From Pseudoflavitalea sp. G-6-1-2 (GTDB taxonomy: Bacteria > Bacteroidota > Bacteroidia > Chitinophagales > Chitinophagaceae), in assembly GCF_012927185.1 (NCBI RefSeq), contig NZ_JABBGB010000002.1:1736001-1800000 (forward strand): a DNA stretch of 64,000 nt, read 5' to 3'. Below, piece after piece: positions 7,515-16,953 of this stretch (position 1 is the stretch's first letter; the number at the start of each line of letters is the position of its first letter). Under the pieces are notes generated by a model, which was given only the letters and a program-made list of their open reading frames with translations, was not told the origin of the DNA and did no database searches. Both the position numbers and the translations under genes were made by a program.

Positions 7515-8963
7515 ATGCGTATATGCCTATCTGTTATGACCTTGCTGCTGATGGCAAGCGTTGCACTGTCTCAGGAAAATAATCTTCCGCAGGATTATCT
7601 TTCTGCCGATTTCCATGCAGGAAGAAGAGAAGCCCTCCGCCAGCTGATGCCCGATAGCTCGGTAACGGTGGTTTTCGCTTATCCCGTTAGAAAATTCTCC
7701 AATGATGTGGACTATGTGTATCATCCCAATCCCGATCTGTATTATTTTTCAGGATATACCGAACCCAATTCGGTGTTGCTGGTTTTTAAAGAACCTCAAC
7801 GCGCCGAAGATGGCAGCACCTATAAAGAGCTGTTGTTTGTGCAGCGCCGCGATGCTACGGCCGAACAGTGGACAGGCATCCGCCTGGGTGTGGAAGGCGC
7901 CAAATCGAAACTGAAGTTCTCGCATGCTTATAATGCCGCTGAATTCGGCAACTTTCCTATCAATTTTGCAGGTTGCAAACAGATCATCATGGCCCCCTTT
8001 CCTGCCGATATCGATCTCAAAGCCACCAAGGGCGACGGGCTGTACACGCTGATGAATCAGTTCAAAACAAAGGCCGGTTTTACTGGCACCGATGCCGATA
8101 AAGCGAAATTCGCAACCGGACCGTACTTTAATTTCACCACTCAGCTCCGCGAGATCAAAACAGAAGAAGAAATGCTGCTGTTGCGCAAAGCCGTGGAAAT
8201 CTCCTGCAACGGACAAGTAGAAGTGATGAAGGCAGTAAGGGCTGATATGTCTGAACGCGAAATTCAGGGACTGCATGAGTTTGTTCATAAAAAATACGGC
8301 GCTGAAGAAGTAGGCTATCCTTCCATAGTGGGTGCAGGCAATAATGGCTGCGTACTCCATTATCAGGAGAACAACGATCTCCGCGTAGAAAACCGCATGG
8401 TGCTGATGGATGTTGGCGCTCAGTACCACGGCTATACTGCCGATGTAACCCGCACCATCCCAGCCAGCGGCAAATTCACGGCTGAACAAAAACAGATCTA
8501 CAACCTCGTGTACGAAGCGCAGGAAGCAGCATTCAAGATCAGTAAAGACGGTGCAAGCTGGCAGGATCTCGACAAAGTATCCCGCGAAGTGATCCTCGAC
8601 GGACTGGTAAAACTCGGCATCGCGAAGAACAAAACGGAAGCCGGAAAATACTATCCCCATGGACTCGGACACCATATAGGACTCGATGTGCACGACCGTG
8701 GCAGTTACGGTTTCATCAAAAAAGGAATGGTAATTACTATCGAGCCGGGCATTTACATTCCGAAGAACAGCAACTGCGATCCCAAATGGTGGACCATTGC
8801 GGTTCGCATCGAGGACGATATTCTCATCAGGGAGAAGGATTATGAATTATTGTCACGTAATGCTCCCCGTAAGGCAGAAGAGATAGAAAAGACCATTGCA
8901 GAGAAGAGTGTGTTCGATAATTTTGTGCTTCCTCCGCTTCAATCTGGTAAGAAAGGTTTCTAA
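7515..8963 (+). CDS. Exported aminopeptidase P family metalloprotease (M24B)
   Basis: A 482-residue Xaa-Pro aminopeptidase-like enzyme. A signal peptide ends near residue 20 (MASVALSQ), so it works in the periplasm or outside. An N-terminal aminopeptidase-P domain is followed by the pita-bread catalytic domain. The five metal ligands are visible: D299 (LMDVG), D310 (ADVTRT), H386 (HGLGHHIGLDVHD), E410 (TIEPGIY) and E433 (RIEDD). It is expected to release N-terminal residues preceding proline. It is monocistronic; a TATACGA/TCGTATA inverted repeat (8975-8997) follows the stop. Confidence 0.95.
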   Translation: MRICLSVMTLLLMASVALSQENNLPQDYLSADFHAGRREALRQLMPDSSVTVVFAYPVRKFSNDVDYVYHPNPDLYYFSGYTEPNSVLLVFKEPQRAEDGSTYKELLFVQRRDATAEQWTGIRLGVEGAKSKLKFSHAYNAAEFGNFPINFAGCKQIIMAPFPADIDLKATKGDGLYTLMNQFKTKAGFTGTDADKAKFATGPYFNFTTQLREIKTEEEMLLLRKAVEISCNGQVEVMKAVRADMSEREIQGLHEFVHKKYGAEEVGYPSIVGAGNNGCVLHYQENNDLRVENRMVLMDVGAQYHGYTADVTRTIPASGKFTAEQKQIYNLVYEAQEAAFKISKDGASWQDLDKVSREVILDGLVKLGIAKNKTEAGKYYPHGLGHHIGLDVHDRGSYGFIKKGMVITIEPGIYIPKNSNCDPKWWTIAVRIEDDILIREKDYELLSRNAPRKAEEIEKTIAEKSVFDNFVLPPLQSGKKGF

Positions 8964-9484
8964 ACAATCGTAATTATACGAATATTATCATCGTATATTC
9001 TGAAGGCAAATTTGTATTTTATACTATTGTTAACGTAATAACTGAACAGTAAAAAAAGGGCATTATTGCGCTATGTCAAGAAATTTGCATTAGTTATTTT
9101 TGTTAAACGAATCCATCTAATATCCTTCTGAATATCCTCAGAATCCATCCAACTTGTCCAATATCACTGAAAAGTGCACACGTAAACCAATATCCCACAG
9201 TACAGTAACCTGGTCCCTTTTAGCATAAAACCCTATAGGAAACCTAATTGTCCTGGAAAACCGCCGACCGTGTTCAATATCAGTGAAAATCTAATTGTTC
9301 CATCATCCGTTGAATTACTCAGTCGATATCCTTAAAACCCCGGCTTTTTTAACAGCCACTCGACCGAAAGATCCAATACTTAGGAAAATTTATTTGCAGA
9401 TCGACTGAAACAAAAAGGCCTTAGCTGATTACTCAGCCAAGGCTTTCTTTTTTTACGCCATTGAATTTGCCCTACCTTCATCTC
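8964..9484. other. 520-bp noncoding region with degenerate internal repeats
   Basis: No convincing ORF. An inverted repeat TATACGA/TCGTATA lies at 8975-8997. Two near-identical 15-base strings (CAATATCACTGAAAA at 9159-9173 and CAATATCAGTGAAAA at 9275-9289) and two CTAATTGT strings suggest decayed repeats. It ends with a strong terminator (9415-9454) only 30 bases before the next start codon, so it may encode an unannotated RNA or an attenuated leader. Confidence 0.5.
9415..9454 (+). terminator. Strong intrinsic terminator upstream of a Crp/Fnr gene
   Basis: A 14-bp stem with one mismatch and one wobble pair (AAGGCCTTAGCTGA pairing with TCAGCCAAGGCTT), loop TTAC, then CTTTTTTT on the plus strand. 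The only upstream coding gene ends 450 bases earlier. It lies in the leader of the regulator at 9485. Confidence 0.8.
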
Positions 9485-10042
9485 ATGAAAGAGTTTATCG
9501 ATTTCCTTCTCCGCTTCGGAAGCCTTAATCAGCAACAGATCGACCTGATAACGGAAAAGGGCTTTGAGAAAACATTCCGTAAAGAAGACTACTTTGCGGA
9601 AGCGGGGAAAGAACTGAGGCAGGTAGGTTTTATCATCGAAGGCATTCTGCGGGTTTGCTGCTACACCAATAAAGGAGATGAGATCACCAAGATCTTTATC
9701 GAAGAGAATCACCTCATCTTCAAACCAGATGGGTTTCCCATGTCGGAGTACATTCAGGCTGCTACCGATTGCAGAATGGTGCTGTTTACCAATAAGGACT
9801 GGGAAGAGATCACCCGAACCATTGTTGGTTTTGATCTTATGCTGCAAAAGATAATCACCAAAGCGCTGGCAGAAAAGCTCGCGAGAGTAAGTCCGCTGGT
9901 TTCACAGGACGCCACTACCCGCTATACCGAGTTTCTGGAGAAATATCCCACACTGGCTAATCGCATCCCACTGGCCTATATCGCTTCCTATCTGGGTATC
10001 ACACAAACATCACTGAGCCGCATCAGAAGGAATATCCGGTGA
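9485..10042 (+). CDS. Crp/Fnr family transcriptional regulator
   Basis: A 185-residue regulator with an N-terminal cyclic-nucleotide-type beta-roll (about 20-110) and a C-terminal helix-turn-helix (IASYLGITQTSLSRIRR). There is no Cys cluster, so it is not an FNR-type oxygen sensor. The ATG at 9485 is preferred over an in-frame TTG at 9461 because homologues begin close to the MKEFIDFLL segment. An SDR gene follows on the same strand, a common arrangement for this Bacteroidota group, which often regulates an adjacent oxidoreductase. The terminator 30 bases upstream suggests attenuation. Confidence 0.92.
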   Translation: MKEFIDFLLRFGSLNQQQIDLITEKGFEKTFRKEDYFAEAGKELRQVGFIIEGILRVCCYTNKGDEITKIFIEENHLIFKPDGFPMSEYIQAATDCRMVLFTNKDWEEITRTIVGFDLMLQKIITKALAEKLARVSPLVSQDATTRYTEFLEKYPTLANRIPLAYIASYLGITQTSLSRIRRNIR

Positions 10043-10050
10043 AATGATAT

Positions 10051-10064
10051 TTACCATATGGTAA
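10051..10064. promoter_or_regulatory. Perfect 14-bp palindrome, candidate operator
   Basis: TTACCATATGGTAA is a perfect palindrome eight bases after the Crp/Fnr stop and 44 bases before the SDR gene, followed by a T run. It could be an operator for the upstream regulator or a weak terminator. A CATCTTTG string at 10088-10095 resembles a -7 box for the SDR gene. Confidence 0.5.
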
Positions 10065-10107
10065 TTTTTTTCTTCCTGCCCCATTTCATCTTTGTATCGA
10101 ATTAAAA

Positions 10108-10854
10108 ATGATACAAATGAAACACGCACTGATAACAGGAGCCAACAAAAGCATCGGACTAGAAACAGCACGTCAACTACTGCAACTTGGATACTTCGTT
10201 TATCTCGGCAGCCGCAGTGTTGAGAACGGGCTGGAAGCAGCAGCACAACTTAGGGCAGAAGGATACTCCAATACCGAAGTGATTCAGCTCGACGTTACAG
10301 ATGAAACATCCGTGAAAGCAGCACGCGAAATACTTGGACAGAAAACGGAAGTACTGGATGGGCTGATCAACAACGCAGGCATGTCCGGAGGATTCCCGCA
10401 AAGCGCTACCAACGTGAATATCGAAACGGTAAAGACAGTTTTTGAAACCAACCTGTTTGGTGTGATCCGCGTTACACAGGCTTTTGTAGACCTGATGCGC
10501 AATGCACCTGCTCCGCGCATCGTGAATGTAAGCTCTGCCATGGGTTCGCTCACACTGCACAGCGATCCTGCCTTTGCGTACTACGACCTGAAAGGCGCAG
10601 CCTATCTTCCGTCCAAATCTGCGCTCAATATGTATACCATCACACTGGCGTACGACCTGCGCGATACTGCCTTCAAAGTAAATACTGTAGACCCAGGTTT
10701 CACCAAAACCGATTTCAATAATCACAGAGGTACAGGCACTGTTGAAGATGCAGCTGCAAGAGTTGTGAAGTATGCCATAGTGGATGAAAACGGTCCAACA
10801 GGAAAATTCTTCAGCGAAGAATACAACCCGGTTACAGGAGAGATTCCCTGGTAG
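10108..10854 (+). CDS. Short-chain dehydrogenase/reductase (SDR)
   Basis: A 248-residue classical SDR. The Rossmann TGANKSIG motif is at the N-terminus, NNAG follows the fourth strand, and the catalytic Ser (VNVSSAMG) is present with a Tyr-x-x-x-Lys in the AAYLPSKSALN segment, where the usual YxxSK spacing is kept. It should be an NAD(P)H-dependent oxidoreductase of a small carbonyl or alcohol; the substrate is not readable. A second in-frame ATG at 10117 gives the N-terminus MKHALITGA and may be the true start. Probably controlled by the preceding Crp/Fnr gene. Confidence 0.93.
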   Translation: MIQMKHALITGANKSIGLETARQLLQLGYFVYLGSRSVENGLEAAAQLRAEGYSNTEVIQLDVTDETSVKAAREILGQKTEVLDGLINNAGMSGGFPQSATNVNIETVKTVFETNLFGVIRVTQAFVDLMRNAPAPRIVNVSSAMGSLTLHSDPAFAYYDLKGAAYLPSKSALNMYTITLAYDLRDTAFKVNTVDPGFTKTDFNNHRGTGTVEDAAARVVKYAIVDENGPTGKFFSEEYNPVTGEIPW

Positions 10855-10932
10855 TGAAAATTTCTACTGGTTTGCGGGGATTACCGTTACAGTAAATAAT
10901 GCTTATTTTAGTTCTTCTAAATCATTTGCATT

Positions 10933-11919
10933 ATGCGCATCAGATTGTTAGTGGCTAGCTTACTCCTATCCTGTTCTGTATTTTCACAGACTATCGAAAC
11001 CGTTGCTACAGGCGTTAAATCGAGCATGCGCGGACTGAGCGTGCTGAACGACAATATCGTTTGGGTGAGCGGAAGCGGCGGCACAGTAGGCCGTTCCCTC
11101 GACGGAGGAAAAACCTGGAACTGGATAACAGTACCCGGATTTGAAAAACGCGAATTCCGCGACATCGAAGCATTCGATGAGAACACAGCCGTGATCATCG
11201 CAGTGGCCGAACCCGGCAATATTCTCAAAACAACTGATGGCGGTAAAACATGGACAACTGTTTTCACCGATACCACTAAAGGCGTATTTCTGGATGCCAT
11301 GGATTTCTCAGATGCGAAGAATGGCATTGTAGTGGGAGATCCGATAAACGGACAGGTATATCTCCGCGTTACAAAAGATGGCGGCAACTCCTGGGCACCC
11401 TATAAAGGTGATGCCATCAATGTACAAAAAGGCGAAGCATTCTTTGCAGCCAGCGGCACCAATATCATCTTACAGGGAAAAGATAAATTCATCGCAGTAT
11501 CCGGCGGCACCATCTCCAGATTGCTGCAACCCGGTTCTGCAGTGGAACTGCCAATGGCAAAAGGAAAAGAAACCACCGGTGCATATTCATTTGCCATCTA
11601 CAAAGATCAGGTGGCTGTGGTAGGCGGAGATTATATGGCTCCAAAGGAAACTGCCGGCAACTGTGTGATGTTTAAACTGTCGCAGCCTGGTTCGTTCCGC
11701 ACGCCGGTTGCTCCACCCAGCGGATACATGAGCGGTGTTGAATTCATCGCTGCCGGACAGCTCATCTGCTGCGGTACAACAGGTGTAGATATTTCAGGTG
11801 ATATCGGCATGCACTGGACGCAGATTTCAAAAGACAGCTACAATGCGGTGAAACGCAGCAAAACAGGCAGATCTGTTTTCCTTGCCGGAGATGGCAAAGT
11901 GTCTAAGCTGATCTATTAA
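10933..11919 (+). CDS. Exported YCF48/BNR-like beta-propeller protein
   Basis: A 328-residue protein with a signal peptide ending near residue 18 (SCSVFSQ). Repeated DGGKTW / DGGNSW loops at roughly 60, 105 and 150 are the Asp-box turns of YCF48 and BNR-type propellers; later repeats are degenerate. Such proteins are usually scaffolds for assembly or binding, and catalysis cannot be claimed. It stands alone, followed by a strong terminator. Confidence 0.85.
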   Translation: MRIRLLVASLLLSCSVFSQTIETVATGVKSSMRGLSVLNDNIVWVSGSGGTVGRSLDGGKTWNWITVPGFEKREFRDIEAFDENTAVIIAVAEPGNILKTTDGGKTWTTVFTDTTKGVFLDAMDFSDAKNGIVVGDPINGQVYLRVTKDGGNSWAPYKGDAINVQKGEAFFAASGTNIILQGKDKFIAVSGGTISRLLQPGSAVELPMAKGKETTGAYSFAIYKDQVAVVGGDYMAPKETAGNCVMFKLSQPGSFRTPVAPPSGYMSGVEFIAAGQLICCGTTGVDISGDIGMHWTQISKDSYNAVKRSKTGRSVFLAGDGKVSKLIY

Positions 11920-11943
11920 AAACATACTCAGCAAAACATATTG

Positions 11944-11970
11944 CGGGCAGCCAATGGTTGCCCGTTTTTT
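11944..11970 (+). terminator. Intrinsic terminator of the propeller gene
   Basis: Stem CGGGCAGCC / GGTTGCCCG with loop AAT, followed by TTTTTT. It overlaps the stop codon of the convergent gene at 11969 by two bases. Confidence 0.88.
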
Positions 11971-12298
11971 ATTTCTTGAACATGAAGTAGACCGCTCCCA
12001 GCAGAAACGCAAAGCTCACCAGGTATTTCCAGTGGAAGGGCTCTTTCAGATACACCACTGCAAAAACAGTGAACACCACCAGCGTGATCACTTCCTGCGT
12101 CATCTTCAGCTGAAACCCATTGAAACCATTGGTGAAGCCCCAGCGATTAGCGGGCACCATCAGGCAATATTCGAAGAAGGCAATGCCCCAGCTTACGATG
12201 ATGGCTTTCCAGAGTGGTACATTGGTATTCTTGAGGTGGCCATACCAGGCGATGGTCATGAAAATATTGGAGAGAACCAGTAAGAGTATTGTTTTCAT
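11969..12298 (-). CDS. DMT family small membrane protein (DUF486)
   Basis: A 109-residue protein with four membrane helices. The signature NIFMTIAWYGHLK near the N-terminus and YCLMVPANRWG in the middle match the DUF486 branch of the drug/metabolite transporter superfamily. Proteins of this size usually work as dimers. Substrate unknown. It lies between the propeller gene and smc and is probably its own transcript. Confidence 0.92.
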   Translation of the reverse strand: MKTILLLVLSNIFMTIAWYGHLKNTNVPLWKAIIVSWGIAFFEYCLMVPANRWGFTNGFNGFQLKMTQEVITLVVFTVFAVVYLKEPFHWKYLVSFAFLLGAVYFMFKK

Positions 12299-12340
12299 TA
12301 TCGTACTGCTTTCTGAATGATGTTTTTTTGCTGTGCAAAG

Positions 12341-12364
12341 AAAAGCCCGTGCAATGACGGGCTT
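12341..12364 (-). terminator. Terminator of smc
   Basis: Perfect 8-bp stem AAGCCCGT / ACGGGCTT with a 6-base loop; on the minus strand the stem is followed by TTCTTTG. It is 34 bases past the smc stop. Confidence 0.78.
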
Positions 12365-12397
12365 CTATATCACGATCTATATGTAAACGTTAGTAAC

Positions 12398-15300
12398 TTA
12401 ATTGAGACCGCGGAAATCCACCGGTACCAGCTTGCTCACGCCCGGCTCCTGCATGGTTACCCCGTAGATAACGTCCACCGCACTCATGGTCATTTTATTG
12501 TGCGTTACGATGATGAACTGGCTCTCTTCGGAGAACTTGCGGATCATCTGGGTGAACTTGCCAACGTTGGCATCATCAAGCGGAGCATCCACCTCATCGA
12601 GAATACAGAACGGAGCTGGTTTGATGAGATAGATCGCAAACAGCAGCGCTGTTGCAGTGAGGGTTTTCTCACCACCGCTCAACTGTGTGATGGAGCTTGG
12701 ACGTTTGCCTTTGGGCTTCGCCACGATATCGATTCCTGTTTCGGCCAGGTTCTCCGGATTTACGAGAATCATATCCGCCGTATCGTCTTCCGTAAAGAGC
12801 GCCTTGAACACTTTCTGGAAGTTCTCGCGCACCGCATTGAAAGTATCGAGGAACTGCTGGTTGGCAGTGGCTTCTACTTCCTGAATGGTTTGCATCAGAC
12901 TTTCCTTGGCAGTTACGAGGTCGTTCTTCTGTTCGAGGATGAACTCATAACGTTTCTTCATTTCGGTGAAGGCTTCGATAGCGGTTGGGTTCACCTCGCC
13001 GAGGTTTTCCAGACGCTTCTTCATGCGATCACATTTCTCCTGCAGCTCTTCGGTAGGGATTTCTGTTGATCTGGGTTGATCGATGATCTCGTCCAGATCG
13101 ATGCGGAACTCTACGTTCAGCCTTTCTTTCATACCTGCGAGTTGCAGCTTCAGCTCGGTGAGCTTGTCTTTGATCTCGCTGAGCAGGTGTTCGAGTTGTT
13201 CGCGCTCTTTGTTCCTGGCGCGCAGCTCGGACTCTTTCTCATTGAGCGCATTGCGCATGTTATAGAAAGCCTGATCGGCTTCGTTGAGACGTTTTTCTTC
13301 TTCTTCTTTTTTGCGCATCATATCCACGAGGCCATTCTCTGCACTGGCGAGTACGGCTTCATTCTCGGTGATATTTTCGGCAGTCATTTTCAGCTGCGTG
13401 TTGTTGCTTTCGATCTGTGTGCGGAGATCGCGGAGCTGGTTGCCTTTGAACTCCAGTTCCTGCTTCAGCTGATTGATGCGGCTATGCTGGCGGGTTACCT
13501 GCAGGTTGAATTCGTTGAACGATGCAGTAGCCTGCTGGTACTGGCTTTCAGCATATTTGTATTCTTCTTCCGCTACGCGCAATGTTTCGCGGATCTCATT
13601 GAGTTTGTCTACCAGCTGCATCCACTCGTTGCGGGTTCCTTCGATAGAAGCAGAAGTGTTCTGCAGGTTCTCCTGCAGGCTTTCCATTCTGTTCTGCGAA
13701 GAACTCTGCAATCCGTGCAGGCTCTCGATCTTGTTCTGCAATGAGAACACCTGATTGGTGAGGCGGTTGATATCTTCCTGCGCCTGTTTGATGGCGGTTT
13801 CTTTCAGTTGCTCGTTGTAACCGATCACTTCGTTGTGCTTGGCCTGGATGCCGGCTTTCAACTCGTTCACGATCTTTTCCTGCGCCTGGATCTCTTCGAA
13901 TAATTTCTCGAGGTTCTTGGCACGGCCGATCTTCTTTCCTTCAAAGATCCCTACGCTACCACCGGTGAGGGAGAATTTCCCTTTTACATACTTACCGGTT
14001 TTTTCGAGTATCACTGCGCCGTTGCTGTTGTTCAGGGCAGATTCGTTCTCTGCGATGAACACATTGCCCAGCAGGTGCTCGGCCAGCTGACGGTATTGTG
14101 CATCCACTTCGATCACCTGCATGGCAGGGATGGTATCGGTGGGTGCTCCGTGCTGTTCGCTGCCATGGGCGAGCTTATCGAGCAGGAAGAAGTTGGCCTT
14201 CCCTTTTTTATTGTTGTCGAGGAGATGAACGGCCTGCATACCTTCTTCGAGGTTGTTCACCACGTAGTAGTTGAGGTACGGTTCCAGCACGTTCTCCACA
14301 GCTGCGCGGTATTCTTCCTTTACATAGATGATATCGGAAAGAATGGGTGCAGTATGGTTCCAGTTGGGATTGTTATGGAGAAATTTCACGCTCTCAGGAT
14401 AACCTTCCATCGAATCGATGAGGCTTTTCAGCAGATCGTATTCGTTGCGTTTGCTATCGAGTTTGCGGTTTTCTTCGGCGAGTTGCTGACGCAGTGTTTC
14501 CATTTCGGACTGCGTTTGCAGAATCTGCTCTTTGGTACGCTCGTGATGCTCCTGCAGTTGCTGCAGATCGCGTTTGCGGCTTTCGAGTTCCTGCTCACGC
14601 GTCATCATTTCTTCTTCGAGCTGCTTAAGCTGACTGCGGCGGGCTTCTTTCTCTTCTTCGATCTGCGCGATGCTGTTCTGCAGGTTGTTGATGGAAGTAT
14701 CCGCTACGGCTACTTTCTTCTCGGCCTCGAACTGATTGCGCTGCATGCTGAGGTTCTCGCTGCGGAGACCGTCTACATGCACACGTTTCTGATCGAAGAT
14801 GCTGCGTTTCTCTTCGGAAGAATCTTTCAGGTCTTCGAGTTGCTGTTGCAGCCCTTCGAGTTTGCCTTCTTCTTCTTCTACCTGCAATTTGGTGAATTCG
14901 ATGCTCTCTTCGAGGCCTTTGAGGGTTCCTTCGCTTTTGTCGAGGAACTCAACGAGACTTGCCTCTCTTTCTTTGAGGAAATTGAGTTTCTGGGAAGCAA
15001 GATTTTTGTCGTTCTCCTTGGTGCGGAGAGCGCCCAGCAGATCGTTGAACTCGTGCTGCATGCTTTGCAGGGCGCGTTCTTTTTCGATGAAACCTACTTT
15101 TTCTGCTTCGATGCCGGCTTCTTCGTTGGCGATCACGGCTTCGAGTCGGATCTTCTTATCGGTTTCAGTTTCAGATTGCTGGTTGAGATCGCGGTAGGTA
15201 AGGTTGAATCCTTCGAGGGAGGCTTTTGCCAGCTCGATGGAGTATTCACGATACTCTTTCTTGATCTCGTAATATTTTTCAGCCTTCTTGGCCTGGTTTT

Positions 15301-15916
15301 CCAGACTCTTCAGCTGGTTGTTGATTTCAAAGAGCAGATCTTCGATACGGTTGAGATCCTGCTCAGTGGCATCCAGCTTTTGCTTGGCTTCTTTCTTACG
15401 TGTTTTGTAAATGGTGATTCCGGCGGCCTGTTCCAGCATGCGCCGGCGGCTGTTCTCCTTGTCTTTGATGATCTCATCCACCATGCCGAGCTCGATGATG
15501 GCATAGCTGTCGGTACTCACACCGGTATCCATGAAGAGGTTCTGGATATCTTTCAACCTGCACTGAACATCGTTCAGGCGGTATTCAGATTCGCCGCTCT
15601 TATAGAATTTACGTGTTACGGTAACAGTGTTGAATTCCGTGGGGAGGAGATTCTTGGTGTTCTCGAAGGTAAGGCTTACTTCCGCGAGCCCACTGGCAGA
15701 GCGGGTTTTGGAGCCATTGAAAACCAGGCTTTCGAGGTTTTCGCTTCGAAGATGGCTGATCTTCTGCTCACCGATCACCCAGCGGATGGAGTCGATGATA
15801 TTACTCTTTCCGCATCCGTTAGGGCCAATAACCCCCGTGATACCGGTATCGAAGTTCAGCACGGTTTTATCCGCGAAACTTTTAAAGCCCTTAATTTCTA
15901 AACTCTTTAATCGCAC
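12398..15916 (-). CDS. smc: Chromosome segregation ATPase SMC
   Basis: A 1172-residue SMC protein. The N-terminal head has Walker A GPNGCGKS at residues 31-38 and the C-terminal head has the signature LSGGEK from 1079 and Walker B FCILDE at 1103-1108. Between them lie two long coiled-coil arms (about 170-490 and 690-1000) around a hinge with the conserved GG segment (SLTGGSVGIF, about 650). It is the ATPase core of bacterial condensin, working with ScpA and ScpB, neither of which is in the window. Length is normal. Confidence 0.98.
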   Translation of the reverse strand: MRLKSLEIKGFKSFADKTVLNFDTGITGVIGPNGCGKSNIIDSIRWVIGEQKISHLRSENLESLVFNGSKTRSASGLAEVSLTFENTKNLLPTEFNTVTVTRKFYKSGESEYRLNDVQCRLKDIQNLFMDTGVSTDSYAIIELGMVDEIIKDKENSRRRMLEQAAGITIYKTRKKEAKQKLDATEQDLNRIEDLLFEINNQLKSLENQAKKAEKYYEIKKEYREYSIELAKASLEGFNLTYRDLNQQSETETDKKIRLEAVIANEEAGIEAEKVGFIEKERALQSMQHEFNDLLGALRTKENDKNLASQKLNFLKEREASLVEFLDKSEGTLKGLEESIEFTKLQVEEEEGKLEGLQQQLEDLKDSSEEKRSIFDQKRVHVDGLRSENLSMQRNQFEAEKKVAVADTSINNLQNSIAQIEEEKEARRSQLKQLEEEMMTREQELESRKRDLQQLQEHHERTKEQILQTQSEMETLRQQLAEENRKLDSKRNEYDLLKSLIDSMEGYPESVKFLHNNPNWNHTAPILSDIIYVKEEYRAAVENVLEPYLNYYVVNNLEEGMQAVHLLDNNKKGKANFFLLDKLAHGSEQHGAPTDTIPAMQVIEVDAQYRQLAEHLLGNVFIAENESALNNSNGAVILEKTGKYVKGKFSLTGGSVGIFEGKKIGRAKNLEKLFEEIQAQEKIVNELKAGIQAKHNEVIGYNEQLKETAIKQAQEDINRLTNQVFSLQNKIESLHGLQSSSQNRMESLQENLQNTSASIEGTRNEWMQLVDKLNEIRETLRVAEEEYKYAESQYQQATASFNEFNLQVTRQHSRINQLKQELEFKGNQLRDLRTQIESNNTQLKMTAENITENEAVLASAENGLVDMMRKKEEEEKRLNEADQAFYNMRNALNEKESELRARNKEREQLEHLLSEIKDKLTELKLQLAGMKERLNVEFRIDLDEIIDQPRSTEIPTEELQEKCDRMKKRLENLGEVNPTAIEAFTEMKKRYEFILEQKNDLVTAKESLMQTIQEVEATANQQFLDTFNAVRENFQKVFKALFTEDDTADMILVNPENLAETGIDIVAKPKGKRPSSITQLSGGEKTLTATALLFAIYLIKPAPFCILDEVDAPLDDANVGKFTQMIRKFSEESQFIIVTHNKMTMSAVDVIYGVTMQEPGVSKLVPVDFRGLN

Positions 15917-16062
15917 GTGTCAATTTTTTTAAAGGACAGCAAATATAACAGCATTTAGGTACAAAATACGTGCGGGTTTTGATCCTTGCTTTTTTTGGGG
16001 TAATTACTTATGCACCATTACTTCACTTGTGCAGTTCATGGGGATAAAAAGAGCGGAAATGG

Positions 16063-16953
16063 CTATAAAATGGGCGTTTCGGGCACAATAATGCCTCTTG
16101 AGAGCTCCCATCCGAGAATGGCTTTCTTTCTTTCGGGACCCCAGAGGTATTCGGCGAGTGCGCCGTTTTTGCGGATCACACGGTGACATGGAATGAGAAA
16201 ACCAACGGGATTGGCGCCCACAGCAGATCCTACGGCCTGCATGGCGCGCGGACTGCCGATCTCTCTGGCAACATCCTGATAAGTGGTTACGGTTCCGGCC
16301 GGGATCTTCAGTAATGCATTCCAGACTTTCACCTGAAAGTTGGTGCCCTTCACCAATACGTGGAGTTTTTCGTTTTTACCGGATGAATGGAAAATCGTTT
16401 CCACATAGGCTGCTGTCCTTTGCGGCTGATGAAGCAGTACTGCATTCTCCCAGCTCGCCTGCAATTGCGCGATAGCCATTTGATGTTGACCATCCGGTAC
16501 AAAATGAAGATGACAGATGCCACGGTTGGTAGCGCCGATGATCACTTCACCAAATGGCGTTGCATGAAATCCGTAGGCAATGGTAATTCCTCCCCCGCTT
16601 TCTTTGTATTCCTGCGGTGTAACACCTTCGAGGGTTACAAATAGATCGTATACGCGGCTCTGGCTGCTGAGGCCTGCATCATCTGCTGCATCGGCGATGC
16701 TGGTGAAATTGCGCATCCGCTGTTTGAGGTAATCGGCTGTAAGAAACTGCATGAAACGTTTGGGACTGATGCCAGCCCAGTCGGTGAACATGCGCTGAAA
16801 ATGGAAAGGGCTTACATGCACCTGCGCCGCCACTTCTTCGAGATCGGGTTGTTCCCTGAAATGTTCGTACAGGTATTCAATTGCCTTCGCAATGGTTTCG
16901 TATTGATGCTGTGCAGATGTCAATGGCTCGTAAAGTTTTGTATTCAGTAACAT
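16063..16953 (-). CDS. AraC-type regulator fused to O6-alkylguanine-DNA alkyltransferase
   Basis: A 296-residue fusion. An AraC helix-turn-helix pair occupies about 15-115 and the alkyltransferase domain about 125-290, with the acceptor Cys256 in PCHRVI. The Ada N-terminal zinc/methyl-phosphotriester domain is missing, so it resembles two thirds of Ada: it should remove alkyl groups from O6-guanine and may activate transcription in response. The reading frame continues upstream to 17595, but that extension overlaps another gene, is not conserved-looking and is rejected; the ATG at 16953 begins MLLNTKLYEP. Confidence 0.93.
   Translation of the reverse strand: MLLNTKLYEPLTSAQHQYETIAKAIEYLYEHFREQPDLEEVAAQVHVSPFHFQRMFTDWAGISPKRFMQFLTADYLKQRMRNFTSIADAADDAGLSSQSRVYDLFVTLEGVTPQEYKESGGGITIAYGFHATPFGEVIIGATNRGICHLHFVPDGQHQMAIAQLQASWENAVLLHQPQRTAAYVETIFHSSGKNEKLHVLVKGTNFQVKVWNALLKIPAGTVTTYQDVAREIGSPRAMQAVGSAVGANPVGFLIPCHRVIRKNGALAEYLWGPERKKAILGWELSRGIIVPETPIL

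Noticed and set aside
7749-8693. 314-residue minus-strand frame
   Set aside because: Shadow of the M24 aminopeptidase, whose metal ligands are all present.
14075-15901. 608-residue plus-strand frame antisense to smc
   Set aside because: It is a Phe/Leu-rich shadow of the SMC coiled-coil coding strand; SMC has complete family motifs.
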